Assembly: GCA_013151035.1 (NCBI GenBank)
Contig: JAADJB010000020.1
Coordinates: 1-63,216, forward strand
Direction: 5' to 3'
Length of the DNA stretch: 63,216 nt
Source of the DNA: Gammaproteobacteria bacterium
Lineage (GTDB): Bacteria > Pseudomonadota > Gammaproteobacteria > JAADJB01
Numbering within the stretch: the first letter of the stretch is position 1; each line of letters starts with the position of its first letter. Position numbers and translations under genes: made by a program. Positions 51,801-61,700 of the stretch are shown in pieces. The notes under the pieces were generated by a model. That model was not told where the DNA came from, did not search any database, and saw only the letters and a program-made list of their open reading frames with translations.

Positions 51801-52687
51801 TCTATGGCAATACCATTAATATCCGTCAAAAACGCCGTTAATTTCACCTCATCACTGCCATCTGCACTAAGTTGAGCGGCACTAAGCTGCACATTCAGGG
51901 TGTTTACCGCAGCGGCAGCAGCGGCACCCACATCGACAACCGCAATATCAATGGTCTGATTGACACCACCTGCTGATGCCGTCACGGTGATCGTACCCGC
52001 TAGTGTTGTCAAAGTATCGATACTCAGCGTTACGGCAATCTCACCATTCGTATCAGTCGTCGCGGGATCTCCATTATTATCCACAGGAACGACGACCACA
52101 CCACCATTATCGGCTGTAAAACTAACCAGCACACCTTGCACAGCAACACCACCTGCCACCACCGGAACAACTGTCAAAGTTAGACTATCACTACCATCAA
52201 GGTTCAACTGTGATGCGCCAAGCCTCACAACCAGTGCATCCACAGTTGCACCCGCACCAAGATCCACCACAGTAACCACGGTGGTAACTGTCAACGTACC
52301 GACTTTTACTGTTGCCGTAATCGAGCGTAGCGCAGAATTTCCACCCGCATTTAAGGTGGCTATTGCCTTACCCGCACTATCCGAGGTGCCCTGGGTAATA
52401 ACAACCGAACCACTACTCGCTAAAAAACTAACCTCAGCATTTTCGACAGCCACCCCGTTGATATCCGTTAAAAACGCAGTCAGAGTTACCTCGTCACTGC
52501 TATCTGAATTCAATTGTGCAGCACTGGCCTGAACATTCAGGGTCACTACCGTCGTTGCCGGATCAACAACCAAACCGGCAGCAGGCTGATTAAAGGCACC
52601 GCCCCCACCGCCACCGCCGCCACAGGCACTCAGCAACAATAAGACAAACAAGACAGATACAGACTGAAAGAATTGACGCATGGTCAA
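48878..52687 (-). CDS. Giant Ig-like (Big_1/invasin-type) repeat lipoprotein
   Basis: This 1269-residue protein has a lipoprotein signal (LLLLSAC) followed by eight Gly as a flexible tether. About nine to ten Ig-like repeats of 90-100 residues follow. The first six are clearly homologous, each with the pattern LTAFLTDINGVAVEGAVVSF, then TSDANGQATATLS and a TVTASAGG-like strand. The C-terminal 300 residues have more diverged domains with four visible Cys (LSCLSEDIDRNG, GNTCYTGG). It is likely an adhesin or secretion cargo on the surface. It follows pilQ by 37 bp, where aroK is normally found. Confidence 0.82.
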   Translation of the reverse strand: MTMRQFFQSVSVLFVLLLLSACGGGGGGGGAFNQPAAGLVVDPATTVVTLNVQASAAQLNSDSSDEVTLTAFLTDINGVAVENAEVSFLASSGSVVITQGTSDSAGKAIATLNAGGNSALRSITATVKVGTLTVTTVVTVVDLGAGATVDALVVRLGASQLNLDGSDSLTLTVVPVVAGGVAVQGVLVSFTADNGGVVVVPVDNNGDPATTDTNGEIAVTLSIDTLTTLAGTITVTASAGGVNQTIDIAVVDVGAAAAAAVNTLNVQLSAAQLSADGSDEVKLTAFLTDINGIAIEGAVVSFSPDTGSIVIDQPISDSNGNAIATLTPGGNATPRTITVTVDVGTLVPVQITVDVVDVVVPLTIDSILLQTSSAQLNANGSGTVTLTATAVDANNIAIEGVVVSFAADDTTNDNVIFVAVTQGTTDENGIATATLGVAANASTPRTITVTASASGVNKTVDVAVVNVALSVNTMNLQASTIQIQAGSADTIDLTAILTDSNSVAVEGAVVSFSADSGAVVITQGTSDANGQATATLSTGGDSTVRTILVTATGGGITKTINVGVVATVSGPEVDSIILLSNVPQMGTGGADTVDLIAIVKDSNNNLLEGVDVVFVADSGAVQVTQATSDAAGQALAILSTGGDTMNRSIVVTATAGSQNSAIVVDVAGTGIVVNGESALTFSGNTPLTLTLTDSTAAPIVGEILVITSALGNSVTAVTLVTDAAGQVLATYNADVASGNDSLTITSMDNSLGVATVSAVYTIAVSSDSFQVLTPASATEVDLGANEIVTVRWLSNGIAQAGQTVNFSATRGTLLASTAVTDASGDASINISSTNAGPSLITAYVDNGGPTTSVDIEFIAIAPVRLDLQTDISTVAPNNGNQSGTQQAIITAIVRDINDNLVKNQVVRFELVDISQGSLSNATATTNSVGQASTTFTSGAGATALNGVVINAVAQGLPLVTDTVYLTVTEQALFVRLATGNLMEALSNTLYQKDYEALVTSVAGNPVPNVQVTISAIPTFYDKGYRVWDAAAELWVPVFTIPGATGAKNLSCLSEDIDRNGLLDAGEDINVDAVLTPGNILSVPVTVTTDANGFANIPLIYAKDYAGWVQIELTATVGGVGSESRDRIEFILPILNTDVNVKTSPPPGNPSLFGTGNTCYTGGSLVANLSQITAAGDTDVTLTLRDELGNPIVGTIMTTFIEYSSGNNSLGIWPDLIALTLPATDVSGQATSVVTIPAGLVAGDSATITYVADGPNGSVYATAVITYITP

Positions 52688-52724
52688 CCACTCCTAATTA
52701 AAATAAATTCAACTACCAGGACTA

Positions 52725-54929
52725 CTACTGAATGCGTAGCCCTTCCTTAATAATCTTGGGTGTCACGAAGATCAATAACTCTGATTTCTTCTCCGACTTA
52801 CTATTACTCTTGAACAGGTACCCCAACACCGGTATATCACCTAACAATGGCACCTTGTCAGAACCCACCACATTCTGTTCCTGATAGACACCACCCAACA
52901 CCACGGTCTCACCGTTACCCACTAGCACCTGGGTAGAGATCGAGTTGGTATTGACACTGGGGACACCGGCATACAGCTCACCGACTGAATCCTTACTCAC
53001 ATCCAGGGTCATGGAGATATGATCATCCGGGGTGATCTGCGGGGTCACCTTCAGGCTCAATACCGCCTTCTTGAAACTCACCGAGGTCGCACCACTGGAA
53101 GACGCCTGTTGATAAGGGATTTCAACGCCCTGTTCAACCACGGCCTCTTTCTGATTCGATGTGATCACGCGTGGACTAGATATCAACTCACCACGATTTT
53201 CTGCCTGTAATGCCGATATTTCCAGATCCAGCAGATAATCAGCCGCCAGGATACCCAACGAGAAACGCCCGGCAGCACTACTAACCGGCAGATCCACCAT
53301 CATACGATCCGCCTTATCAGGAATACCTAACGGGAAGGGCTGACCACTGGTCTGAATATTGCTGGCAGCATTCACCATCATACTATCGGTTGCTGTTGAT
53401 GAACCGGAAATGGTTGTCACCGTATTATTGTTGTTCCTTGCCCCGGTAATACCGAAGCGGGCACCTAGTTCACGAGAAAAATCATTATTCGCAACAACAA
53501 TACGCGATTCAATCAATACCTGACGAATCGGCACATCCAGGATGACGACCAGCTCCCTGATCTCGGCCAACTTGTCCGAGGTATCTTGCAACAACAAGGT
53601 ATTGGTACGCTCATCAATGGATACATTGCCACGTTCAGATAACAGCGAATTATCCTTCGCCTTTAACAGGTCGGCAATATCGGCTGCCTTGGCATAATTG
53701 ATCTGAATAAACTCAGAATAGACCGGTGTCAGATCCTCGATCTGTTGCTGTGCCTCCAGCTCCATCTTCTCACGCACTGCAATCTCTTCACTCGGGGCAA
53801 CCAGCATGACATTACCCACCTTACGCTGATCCAAGCCCTTGGTCTTGAGGATAATATCCAGCGCCTGATCCCAGGGTACATCCTTGAGGCGCAGGGTCAA
53901 ACTACCGGTAACGGTATCTGAAACCACGATATTTACGCCGGTAAAATCAGCAATCAACTGCAATACCGAACGCACCTCGATACTTTGAAAGTTTAATGAA
54001 AGCTTATCGCCAGTAAAACCAAACTCCTCTCGTTTGCGCGCATCCATCTCGGCGCTGGTTACCTTGCGTACCTCAATAATAAAACGATCATCCGATTGAT
54101 AGGCGAGATGCTCATAATCACCAATCGCACTGATGACCAGACGCGCCCCGTCCTTACGCACAAAGGCATCTACTTCTTTAACCGGGGTGGCAAAATCAAG
54201 CACATCCAAACGCCGCTGCAGATGGCTAGGCAACATAGAACCATGAAAATCAGCAATAATTTTACCGGCACGCTGCGACATATCAATTGGTAAAGAAGGG
54301 TCCGACAAGGTCACAATAATCCGCGCTTCGCCCTGTTCACCACGACGAAAATCCACATTCTTGATCCCGGTACGCATGACGGGTCGTTTCTTCACTACAC
54401 GCCGTTCGGGCTTAGTAGAAAACATCCGATTAAAGACCGACTTAACCACAGAGGGTTTCTCCACCGCCGCCGCTGGCACCACCACTGCCGGTTTCTCATT
54501 CTGCATGGTGATAACAATGCGTGTATCTTTAATCTGTAGATCATAGTTAGCAATCTTATCCAGGCTCAAAATAACCCGCGTCTTACCCCCTGCCTCAATC
54601 GCAGTGATACTCTTGGCAACACCAATAGATAATGGGCGTGGGCGCTTGTTGATCAATGAACGAGTGTCAGCCAGATCAAACACAATGCGTGCCGGCTGCT
54701 TGATAATAAAACTAGCAGGTTTACTCGCAGGGGCCTGACTCAGATTAAGCACAATCTGCGCACGATCATCAGATAACACACCAACATCAATAGATTTCAG
54801 GGTATTCATTGCTGCCGCAACGGCAATATTCGTACTGCATAGCCATAGCAGCAAAACACCGACAACGGCGAGCATCCATTGAGCCCTGTTACTTCTAATC
54901 ACCTGTTCGATCCGGGGCGATACAATCAT
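52725..54929 (-). CDS. pilQ: Type IV pilus secretin PilQ
   Basis: This 734-residue outer-membrane secretin has a signal/TM segment at about 17-38. AMIN domain 1 (about 42-150) and AMIN 2 (about 190-300) follow. An STN/N0 domain starts LSLNFQSIEVRSVLQLIADF, then the N1 domain (about 395-470). The secretin core ends GDIPVLGYLFKSNSKSEKKS-ELLIFVTPKII. It forms the pore through which the pilus passes. It is last of pilMNOPQ, 21 bp after pilP. Confidence 0.94.
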   Translation of the reverse strand: MIVSPRIEQVIRSNRAQWMLAVVGVLLLWLCSTNIAVAAAMNTLKSIDVGVLSDDRAQIVLNLSQAPASKPASFIIKQPARIVFDLADTRSLINKRPRPLSIGVAKSITAIEAGGKTRVILSLDKIANYDLQIKDTRIVITMQNEKPAVVVPAAAVEKPSVVKSVFNRMFSTKPERRVVKKRPVMRTGIKNVDFRRGEQGEARIIVTLSDPSLPIDMSQRAGKIIADFHGSMLPSHLQRRLDVLDFATPVKEVDAFVRKDGARLVISAIGDYEHLAYQSDDRFIIEVRKVTSAEMDARKREEFGFTGDKLSLNFQSIEVRSVLQLIADFTGVNIVVSDTVTGSLTLRLKDVPWDQALDIILKTKGLDQRKVGNVMLVAPSEEIAVREKMELEAQQQIEDLTPVYSEFIQINYAKAADIADLLKAKDNSLLSERGNVSIDERTNTLLLQDTSDKLAEIRELVVILDVPIRQVLIESRIVVANNDFSRELGARFGITGARNNNNTVTTISGSSTATDSMMVNAASNIQTSGQPFPLGIPDKADRMMVDLPVSSAAGRFSLGILAADYLLDLEISALQAENRGELISSPRVITSNQKEAVVEQGVEIPYQQASSSGATSVSFKKAVLSLKVTPQITPDDHISMTLDVSKDSVGELYAGVPSVNTNSISTQVLVGNGETVVLGGVYQEQNVVGSDKVPLLGDIPVLGYLFKSNSKSEKKSELLIFVTPKIIKEGLRIQ

Positions 54930-54950
54930 TTTTTTATCTCCATCATAATC

Positions 54951-55475
54951 CTATTCTGCCAGGGTTATGGTTGTGTTACTTTTAGACCAGGCACCCATAC
55001 CATCCGGGATAATCTCTGTCAGTTCGATCTCATATTCACTAATACCAATAATGCGACCATAATTCTGCCCCATATAATTACCCACCCGCAGGCGATTAAT
55101 GGCATCATCCGGTGCCATAATCAATGCCCACATCACACCATTCTGTTCCAGGGTACCGACCATACGCAGACTATCGAGAGGGAATAACTCCATCGCTTCA
55201 CGGGAACGATCCGGATCCGGGGCAACACCGCTCTTATCCCCCGCCGCGTTCGATTGCACATCCGATAACTCCGGCGCAATAAAAGGGTTACGCAGTTCAG
55301 CCGACTGATACAGGTAGGTTTCATAGGGGGTAAATTCCGGTAATGGCTTTATCTTGGGCCGCTGCCGCGCCTCAACATCCGCAACATACTGATCAAGATC
55401 ATGAAAATTCGCATCATCGCTGCAGGCCGTCAAGCCGAGTATCAACAAGGGTATTGTGTATCGTAGCAATCTCAT
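54951..55475 (-). CDS. pilP: Type IV pilus lipoprotein PilP
   Basis: This 174-residue protein has a lipobox LGLTAC with lipid Cys18. An extended linker and the C-terminal beta-sandwich (about 85-170: LRMVGTLEQNGVMWALIMAP) follow; that domain contacts PilQ. It overlaps pilO by 4 bp. Confidence 0.92.
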   Translation of the reverse strand: MRLLRYTIPLLILGLTACSDDANFHDLDQYVADVEARQRPKIKPLPEFTPYETYLYQSAELRNPFIAPELSDVQSNAAGDKSGVAPDPDRSREAMELFPLDSLRMVGTLEQNGVMWALIMAPDDAINRLRVGNYMGQNYGRIIGISEYEIELTEIIPDGMGAWSKSNTTITLAE

Positions 55476-56080
55476 TCCTCGTTACCCAACTCATTCTCAT
55501 CCAGATAACGATAAGTCTTGGCAATCATTTCCATGGATAACAAGCTACCATCTGCACTATCACCAATCGGTTTAATAATGATATCATGCACCGTCACAAT
55601 ACGCGGTAAAGCGGCCACCCCGCTAACAAACTCGCCAAACTCATGATAACCACCTAACACTTTGATACGAATCGGTAATTCCGCATAAAAATCCTTTGGA
55701 AGCTCTTCCATAGGGCGAAACAACTCAAATTCCAGACCACTCACCAGACCGGTCTGCGAGACATCAACCAGCAGGTCAGCCACCTCGGTCTTGTCTGGCA
55801 ATTGACGCAACATCGCACCAAAAGACTTTCTCATCTCTGCCAGCTGTTTTTTATAGGCATCCAGATTAGCCGCCAGCACACTACGGCTCTCAAAGATCAT
55901 CTTGAGCTCACCTTCACGCTGCTCCTGCTGCTGCAGTTCGACCAGTTGATCCTTGGTATCAAACCAGTAACCCAGCCCCAGCACCAAAGATATAATCAAT
56001 ACCACCACCACGATACGCACCGGCAATGGCCAGGCGCTGACATCGCTAAAATCAAGTTCGTTGAGTTCTGCCAGATCCAT
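55472..56080 (-). CDS. pilO: Type IV pilus inner-membrane protein PilO
   Basis: This 202-residue bitopic protein has a TM at about 22-42 (IVVVVLIISLVLGLGYW), a coiled coil at about 50-90 and a ferredoxin-like domain. It pairs with PilN to link the platform to PilP and PilQ. It is two bases after pilN. Confidence 0.92.
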   Translation of the reverse strand: MDLAELNELDFSDVSAWPLPVRIVVVVLIISLVLGLGYWFDTKDQLVELQQQEQREGELKMIFESRSVLAANLDAYKKQLAEMRKSFGAMLRQLPDKTEVADLLVDVSQTGLVSGLEFELFRPMEELPKDFYAELPIRIKVLGGYHEFGEFVSGVAALPRIVTVHDIIIKPIGDSADGSLLSMEMIAKTYRYLDENELGNEE

Positions 56081-56082
56081 AA

Positions 56083-56649
56083 TTATTCCTCAACACCCGT
56101 GTCTTCATGCTTGCCTTCCTGTAACGCATGCAGACTAAACTGCGCGATCCGGTGTCGATTCAACTCTTCTGATTCGATAACATCCAGCACCGGTTTTTTC
56201 ATCCAGTCAGAACGTTCAATACTCCGCATATAAGCCGATACGCGGGCATTGGATTGCGCCACACCAGACATCTCCAGCCGATCCCTATCCTGCTTAAAGT
56301 TAGACAAATGCAGCCCTTCTGGCACCGTAGTGACCAGCTCATCCAGCAGATGTACACTCAACGAACGGCTACCCTGTAGCTCCTGAATAACATTCATACG
56401 CGCCAATAACTGCGAGCGCACCTTATTAAGCTCTTGAATTTCTTTAATTTTCTCATCAAGCCTGCTTGTTGCCTGCTCAATATAGGCATTCCGTTGCATC
56501 TGCCAATCAATCATGCCGGCAATCTGTATGTGAACCAGCAAAAACACCAGGGCGGTAACAATCGCCGCACCACCCGAGATAACCACAAACGCACGTTTCT
56601 TTTCATTGCGTAACTCTTCACGCCAAGGCAGTAAATTGATATAGGCCAT
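56083..56649 (-). CDS. pilN: Type IV pilus inner-membrane protein PilN
   Basis: This 188-residue protein starts with the conserved INLLPWREELRNEKKRAF cytoplasmic motif (residues 4-21) that docks into PilM. A TM at about 24-45, a coiled coil and a periplasmic domain follow. It overlaps pilM by one base. Confidence 0.94.
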   Translation of the reverse strand: MAYINLLPWREELRNEKKRAFVVISGGAAIVTALVFLLVHIQIAGMIDWQMQRNAYIEQATSRLDEKIKEIQELNKVRSQLLARMNVIQELQGSRSLSVHLLDELVTTVPEGLHLSNFKQDRDRLEMSGVAQSNARVSAYMRSIERSDWMKKPVLDVIESEELNRHRIAQFSLHALQEGKHEDTGVEE

Positions 56650-57719
56650 TAACGCGTTCCTCTTAGCGCCAAACCACAGGCAATCATCATTGCCGGCGCA
56701 TCTTTCGCCAGTGCCTGGGCATTCACCTTGGGTGCAAGAGTCATGTTACTGAAGGGGTTAGCAATAATTGTTTCAATCTCTATGGTGTCCTGTACTAATT
56801 CCTGAATTCCGGGCAATGAAACACCACCACCTGCCAGCACAATACGATCAACACTATTATAATTGGTCGAGGAATAAAAAAACTGTAACGAACGGCTCAC
56901 CTGCTGTGCCAGCGCCTTCTTGAAAGGATTCAATACTTCCTCTTCATAAGTCTCCGGCAGCCCGCCTTGACGTTTCGCCATACCGGCCTCTTCATAGGAC
57001 ATACCATAACGACGCATAATCTCTTCAGTCAGCTGCTTACCACCAAAGACCTGATCCCGGGTATAGACAATTTTATTGTCATGCAATACGTTTAATGTGG
57101 TCATAGTCGCACCCACATCGACCATGGCAATCGTCATACCCTTACCACGATCAGGGAAATGTTCCGCAATCAGGGAAAAGGCATTTTCCATCGCATAGGC
57201 CTCGATATCTACAATCTTAGCGATTAATTCGGCCGACTCGACTACCGCTGCGCGCATATCAACATTTTCACTACGTGAGGCAGCCAACAGCACATCAACA
57301 GATTCAGGATCATCCGCAGTCGGGCCCTGCACCTCAAAATCAATGCTCACTTCTTCAATGGGATAAGGAATATATTGATCCGCCTCAAGTTCGATCTGCA
57401 TCTCCATCTCACGATCTGACAGTGCGGCGGGCATGGTAATAATTTTGGTAATCACCGAAGAACCTGCCACAGCAACCGCCACCAGGGTGGCCTTGGTGCC
57501 CGAACGTTTCACCGCATGCGCAATCGATTCACCAACGGCATCAATGTCGTTAATGTTCATTTCAACCACGGCATTAGGGGGCAGGGGATCGACCGCGTAA
57601 CTTTCTACCCGGTAACGTGAACCATTGAAGCTTAATTCCAGCAACTTGACGGTCGTTGAACTAATATCAATTCCCAGAATCGCCTGCTTCTTTCTTTTTA
57701 TCAGATCAGATAACTGCAA
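56649..57719 (-). CDS. pilM: Type IV pilus actin-like protein PilM
   Basis: This 356-residue cytoplasmic ATP-binding protein has the actin-like fold (ILGIDISSTTVKLLEL at 14-29; AMVDVGATMTTLNVL; RIVLAGGGVSLPG). It begins at TTG (57719) with AGGA about 8 nt upstream. It is first in pilMNOPQ, divergent from mrcA, the usual gammaproteobacterial arrangement. Confidence 0.93.
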   Translation of the reverse strand: MQLSDLIKRKKQAILGIDISSTTVKLLELSFNGSRYRVESYAVDPLPPNAVVEMNINDIDAVGESIAHAVKRSGTKATLVAVAVAGSSVITKIITMPAALSDREMEMQIELEADQYIPYPIEEVSIDFEVQGPTADDPESVDVLLAASRSENVDMRAAVVESAELIAKIVDIEAYAMENAFSLIAEHFPDRGKGMTIAMVDVGATMTTLNVLHDNKIVYTRDQVFGGKQLTEEIMRRYGMSYEEAGMAKRQGGLPETYEEEVLNPFKKALAQQVSRSLQFFYSSTNYNSVDRIVLAGGGVSLPGIQELVQDTIEIETIIANPFSNMTLAPKVNAQALAKDAPAMMIACGLALRGTR

Positions 57720-57771
57720 TCTTTTTTCCTTTGTTTATCAATACGGTTGCGCCGCAAAGATACTGTTGAGT

Positions 57772-57800
57772 ATTAAATGTTATGCGTCAGCTTTTGTCAA
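57772..57800 (-). promoter_or_regulatory. Sigma-70 promoter of pilMNOPQ
   Basis: On the minus strand TTGACA (57795-57800), a 17-bp spacer and TTTAAT (57772-57777) form a near-consensus promoter. The start is expected at about 57765, 46 bp before the pilM start. Confidence 0.7.
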
Positions 57801-57856
57801 CAACATGTTTAATATACCTGCCGCAACAAAGTAACCCGACAGACAGGTCTTATTCT

Positions 57857-57886
57857 ATGACATTCATCACAGTCTCACGCTATACT
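57857..57886 (+). promoter_or_regulatory. Sigma-70 promoter of mrcA
   Basis: ATGACA (57857-57862) and TATACT (57881-57886) are spaced by 18 bp. The start is expected near 57893, 33 bp before the ATG. It is back-to-back with the pilM promoter. Confidence 0.6.
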
Positions 57887-57925
57887 AGAGCCTCATCAAA
57901 ACCAACCCCCACAACACAGTAGCCA

Positions 57926-60322
57926 ATGAAGCCAAAAAGATCCCGCAAACGCATTCTCTGGCTCGTAATATTTATCCTTTTGACTACCGGTCTAACCATT
58001 GCCAGCATACAGGGCTATCGCACCCTTGCCCAGCAACTCCCGTCTATTCAGCAACTGCGCGATATTCGACTACAAATTCCACTGCGTGTCTACACCCGTG
58101 ACCACAAACTACTGGCTGAATTTGGCGAAAAAAAACGTACCCCAGTCACCTATAATGAACTACCCCCCTTATTGATTAAGGCCTTTCTTGCCGCTGAAGA
58201 CAGCCGTTTCTTTATCCACCCCGGGGTCGACTACCAGGGTATATTAAGGGCATTGTTTGAGCTCATTCGTACCGGTGAAAAACGTCAGGGTGGCAGCACT
58301 ATTACCATGCAAGTCGCACGTAATTTCTTTCTCAGTCGGGAAAAGACTTATCTGCGTAAGGCCACCGAGATATTATTGGCACTGCGCATGGAGCGTGAAT
58401 TAAGCAAACAACAAATTCTTGAACTCTATCTCAACAAGATCTACCTCGGCCATCGATCCTATGGCGTTATTGCTGCCGCACAAACCTACTACAATCTGCC
58501 GCTAAAGGAACTGGATATTGCCCAAATGGCCATGATTGCCGGCCTGCCCAAGGCACCTTCAAGCTACAACCCGGTCACTAACGCGAGTCGCGCCTTGCTA
58601 CGCAGAAACTATGTCCTGCGACGGATGCATAAACTCAACTATATCAATGATGATGTATACGACACGGCACTGCATACAGCCGATGAGGCCAGCCTTTATC
58701 GCCCTTCAATGGAAGTAGATGCACCCTATATCGCTGAGATGGTACGTGCTGAGATGCTGAAACGCTATGGCAGTGATACCTATACGGCAGGCTATACCGT
58801 ATACACTACCATTGATAGCCAAAAACAGAAGGCGGCCAATATGGTGGTACGCAAGAATCTGCTGGAATATGAATATCGACATGGTTATCGTGGCCCGGAA
58901 GCGCATATTGAATGGGATAGAGACAGCTCAAAAGCCAGCCTCGAAAAAATACTAAAACCCTGGTCAAATAATGCCGGGTTACGCCCTGCCCTGGTAACCG
59001 AGGTCAATGAAAAAAACATTCACGTCATCACCCGGGAGGGTCAGCAACAAACCATAGAATGGGATGGACTCTCCTGGGCACGCCGCTATATCAAACTAAA
59101 CCAACGAGGCAATAAACCGGAACAAGCCGGGCAAATCGTTCAAGAGGGTGATATCGTCCTGATTGAAAACATCACCTCACCGACATGGAAACTAAGCCAG
59201 ACTCCCAAGGTTGAAGGCGCACTGGTATCACTACGCTCCGATGATGGTGCTATCGAGGCACTGGTTGGCGGATTCAATTTCTATCGTAGTAAGTTTAACC
59301 GCGTCACACAGGCTCAACGTCAGCCCGGCTCCAGCTTTAAACCCATACTCTATTCAGCCGCACTGGAAAAAGGCTTCACACCCGCCAGCATCATTAATGA
59401 TGCACCCGTTGTATTCGATGATCCGGCACTGGAAAGCGCATGGCGACCAGAAAACTATAGCGGGAAATTTTATGGCCCCACACGCATGCGTGAGGCGCTG
59501 GTACGTTCCAGAAACCTGGTCTCTATTCGTTTGTTACAGGCCATCGGTATTCGCCACACCATCCAGCATGCGGTAAAGTTTGGCTTCAACAGGAAACAAC
59601 TCCCCAGAGATTTGTCACTCTCTCTCGGTAGCGCATCGGTCACACCGATGGAGATGGCTCGTGCCTATAGCGTCTTCTCCAATGGTGGCTTTCGTATTGA
59701 ACCCTATCTTATTGACGAGATCAGGGATGTTCGCCGCAATATTATATACCAGGCACAAGCCCTGCTCGCCTGCGCTCAATGCTTGATTAATGAAGACACC
59801 AGCGAGGGTGAAAAAGAACACCTGCTGATGCGACAGGCACCCACCGCCATTAGCCCGCAAAATGCCTACCAGATCACCAGCATGCTGAACGATGTTATCA
59901 AACGCGGCACCGGACGGCGTGCACGCGTATTAAAACGGGGTGATTTATCAGGTAAGACCGGCACCACCAATGACCAGCGCGATGCCTGGTTTTGTGGCTT
60001 TAACCGAGAATTGGTCACCACCACATGGGTAGGCTTCGATCAGGTACAACCACTGGGCAACTATGAAACCGGCAGCCGTGCAGCCCTGCCCATGTGGATC
60101 AACTATATGCGAGTTGCCTTGCAGGACAGTGCGGAATCCACACTGGATATGCCCGCCGACATGGTGACTGTACGTATTGATCCCAAGACTGGCTTACTAG
60201 CCTCCAGTGGCCAAAAAGATGCCATCTTCGAGACCTTCCGCAGCGCATATGTGCCCCGCGTCAGTTACGATGATCGCTCGATAAACGTGGATGACAATGG
60301 TGATGATGATCCTTTGTTTTAA
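57926..60322 (+). CDS. mrcA: Penicillin-binding protein 1A (bifunctional transglycosylase/transpeptidase)
   Basis: This 798-residue inner-membrane enzyme polymerises and cross-links peptidoglycan. The N-terminal TM is at about 10-30. The GT51 domain has catalytic Glu91 in AAEDSRFF and GGSTITMQVARN. An OB-like insertion spans about 290-420. The transpeptidase nucleophile is Ser469 in GSSFKP, SxN is SRNL, and KTGTT begins at Lys677. The length is typical for PBP1A. It is convergent with gltA, 3 bp apart. Confidence 0.95.
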   Translation: MKPKRSRKRILWLVIFILLTTGLTIASIQGYRTLAQQLPSIQQLRDIRLQIPLRVYTRDHKLLAEFGEKKRTPVTYNELPPLLIKAFLAAEDSRFFIHPGVDYQGILRALFELIRTGEKRQGGSTITMQVARNFFLSREKTYLRKATEILLALRMERELSKQQILELYLNKIYLGHRSYGVIAAAQTYYNLPLKELDIAQMAMIAGLPKAPSSYNPVTNASRALLRRNYVLRRMHKLNYINDDVYDTALHTADEASLYRPSMEVDAPYIAEMVRAEMLKRYGSDTYTAGYTVYTTIDSQKQKAANMVVRKNLLEYEYRHGYRGPEAHIEWDRDSSKASLEKILKPWSNNAGLRPALVTEVNEKNIHVITREGQQQTIEWDGLSWARRYIKLNQRGNKPEQAGQIVQEGDIVLIENITSPTWKLSQTPKVEGALVSLRSDDGAIEALVGGFNFYRSKFNRVTQAQRQPGSSFKPILYSAALEKGFTPASIINDAPVVFDDPALESAWRPENYSGKFYGPTRMREALVRSRNLVSIRLLQAIGIRHTIQHAVKFGFNRKQLPRDLSLSLGSASVTPMEMARAYSVFSNGGFRIEPYLIDEIRDVRRNIIYQAQALLACAQCLINEDTSEGEKEHLLMRQAPTAISPQNAYQITSMLNDVIKRGTGRRARVLKRGDLSGKTGTTNDQRDAWFCGFNRELVTTTWVGFDQVQPLGNYETGSRAALPMWINYMRVALQDSAESTLDMPADMVTVRIDPKTGLLASSGQKDAIFETFRSAYVPRVSYDDRSINVDDNGDDDPLF

Positions 60323-60325
60323 CAA

Positions 60326-61624
60326 TCAATCGCGTTCTGACAGAGGCACATAATCACGCCGTACGGGCCCTTGATAGAACTGGCGCGGGCGACTAATCCG
60401 TTGATTGGGATCAGCCATCATCTCCATCCAGTGCGACACCCAGCCCACCGTCCGCGCAATCGCAAACATCACGGTAAACATATTGGTCGGTATACCCAGG
60501 GCGCGATAAATAATCCCGGAGTAGAAATCAACATTAGGATAGAGTTTACGCTTGATAAAGTACTCATCCTCCAGCGCAACCTCTTCCAGGCGCATCGCCA
60601 GCCCAAACAAGCGATCATCCGAAGCGCCCATTTTCTCCAACACCTGATGACAAACATCACGAATAATTCGCGCCCTTGGATCATAGTTCTTATAGATGCG
60701 GTGACCAAAACCCATTAAACGGAAGGGATCATTACTATCCTTGGCACGCGCAATATACTCAGGAATATTACTGACATCGCCAATATCTTCCAGCATATTC
60801 AAAACCGCCTCATTAGCGCCACCATGAGCGGGGCCCCAGAGCGATGAAATACCCGCCGCAATACAAGCAAATGGATCTGCGCCCGAGCTACCCGCCTGCC
60901 TTACCGTTGCCGTACTGGCATTCTGCTCATGATCGGCATGTAATATAAACAGGACATCCAACGCATGTTCAGCCAAAGGGTCAACCTGATATTCCTCACA
61001 GGGCACCGAAAACATCATGTGCAGGAAGTTACCACAATAACTCAGATCATTACGCGGATAGACCAGAGGTAAACCAATGGTATGGCGATAACAAGCGGCT
61101 GCAATAGTGGGCATCTTGGCAACTAGACGATAGGCACTAATCTCACGATGGCGTGGATCACTGATATCTGTTGAATCAAAATAAAACGCCGCCAGTGAAC
61201 CAACAACCCCGACCATAATGGCCATTGGATGCGCATCATGATAAAAGCCCGAGTAAAAGTGATTCACGTTTTCATTCATCATGGTGTGATGCGTCATGAT
61301 ATGAGTAAATTCTTTCAACGCATCGGCATCCGGCAGCTCACCATGCATCAACAGGTGCGCAACTTCCATGAAATTACTTTTCTCAGCTAATTGTTCAATG
61401 GGATAACCGCGATATTCCAAAATCCCCTTTTCACCATCAATATAGGTCAGCTTACTGGTGCAATTGGCGGTAGACAAAAAGCCGGGGTCATAACTTAAAC
61501 AACCCAATTCCTTGTATAGCCCGGTCAGATTAAGCACATCAGGCCCTTGACTAGCCTGTTGAACTTCCATTTCCACAACCTTATCAGTCTCTGAATCGGT
61601 TAGAACAATCTTGCGTTCACTCAT
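60326..61624 (-). CDS. gltA: Citrate synthase
   Basis: This 432-residue type II hexameric-type enzyme condenses acetyl-CoA and oxaloacetate. Motifs include [51 protein letters not shown] with the active His, and [15 protein letters not shown]. The catalytic Asp lies in [15 protein letters not shown] lies upstream of the ATG. It has the zinc-free N-terminal domain expected for the Gram-negative form. Confidence 0.96.
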   Translation of the reverse strand: MSERKIVLTDSETDKVVEMEVQQASQGPDVLNLTGLYKELGCLSYDPGFLSTANCTSKLTYIDGEKGILEYRGYPIEQLAEKSNFMEVAHLLMHGELPDADALKEFTHIMTHHTMMNENVNHFYSGFYHDAHPMAIMVGVVGSLAAFYFDSTDISDPRHREISAYRLVAKMPTIAAACYRHTIGLPLVYPRNDLSYCGNFLHMMFSVPCEEYQVDPLAEHALDVLFILHADHEQNASTATVRQAGSSGADPFACIAAGISSLWGPAHGGANEAVLNMLEDIGDVSNIPEYIARAKDSNDPFRLMGFGHRIYKNYDPRARIIRDVCHQVLEKMGASDDRLFGLAMRLEEVALEDEYFIKRKLYPNVDFYSGIIYRALGIPTNMFTVMFAIARTVGWVSHWMEMMADPNQRISRPRQFYQGPVRRDYVPLSERD

Positions 61625-61700
61625 ACTGCATCCCTCACTATACGATTATCTATTTTCATTAACCCGTCATTCCTGCACAGATGACCATTCAGAAGCGATC

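Noticed and set aside
48878-52687. Minus-strand gene being a shadow of several long + strand frames
   Set aside because: The + frames are fragmented and low in complexity; the minus frame has a lipoprotein signal and clear Ig-like repeats.
52725-54929. GspD, the secretin of the T2SS
   Set aside because: Two AMIN domains, adjacency to pilMNOP and the short N-domain set mark it as PilQ; gspD is not in the window.
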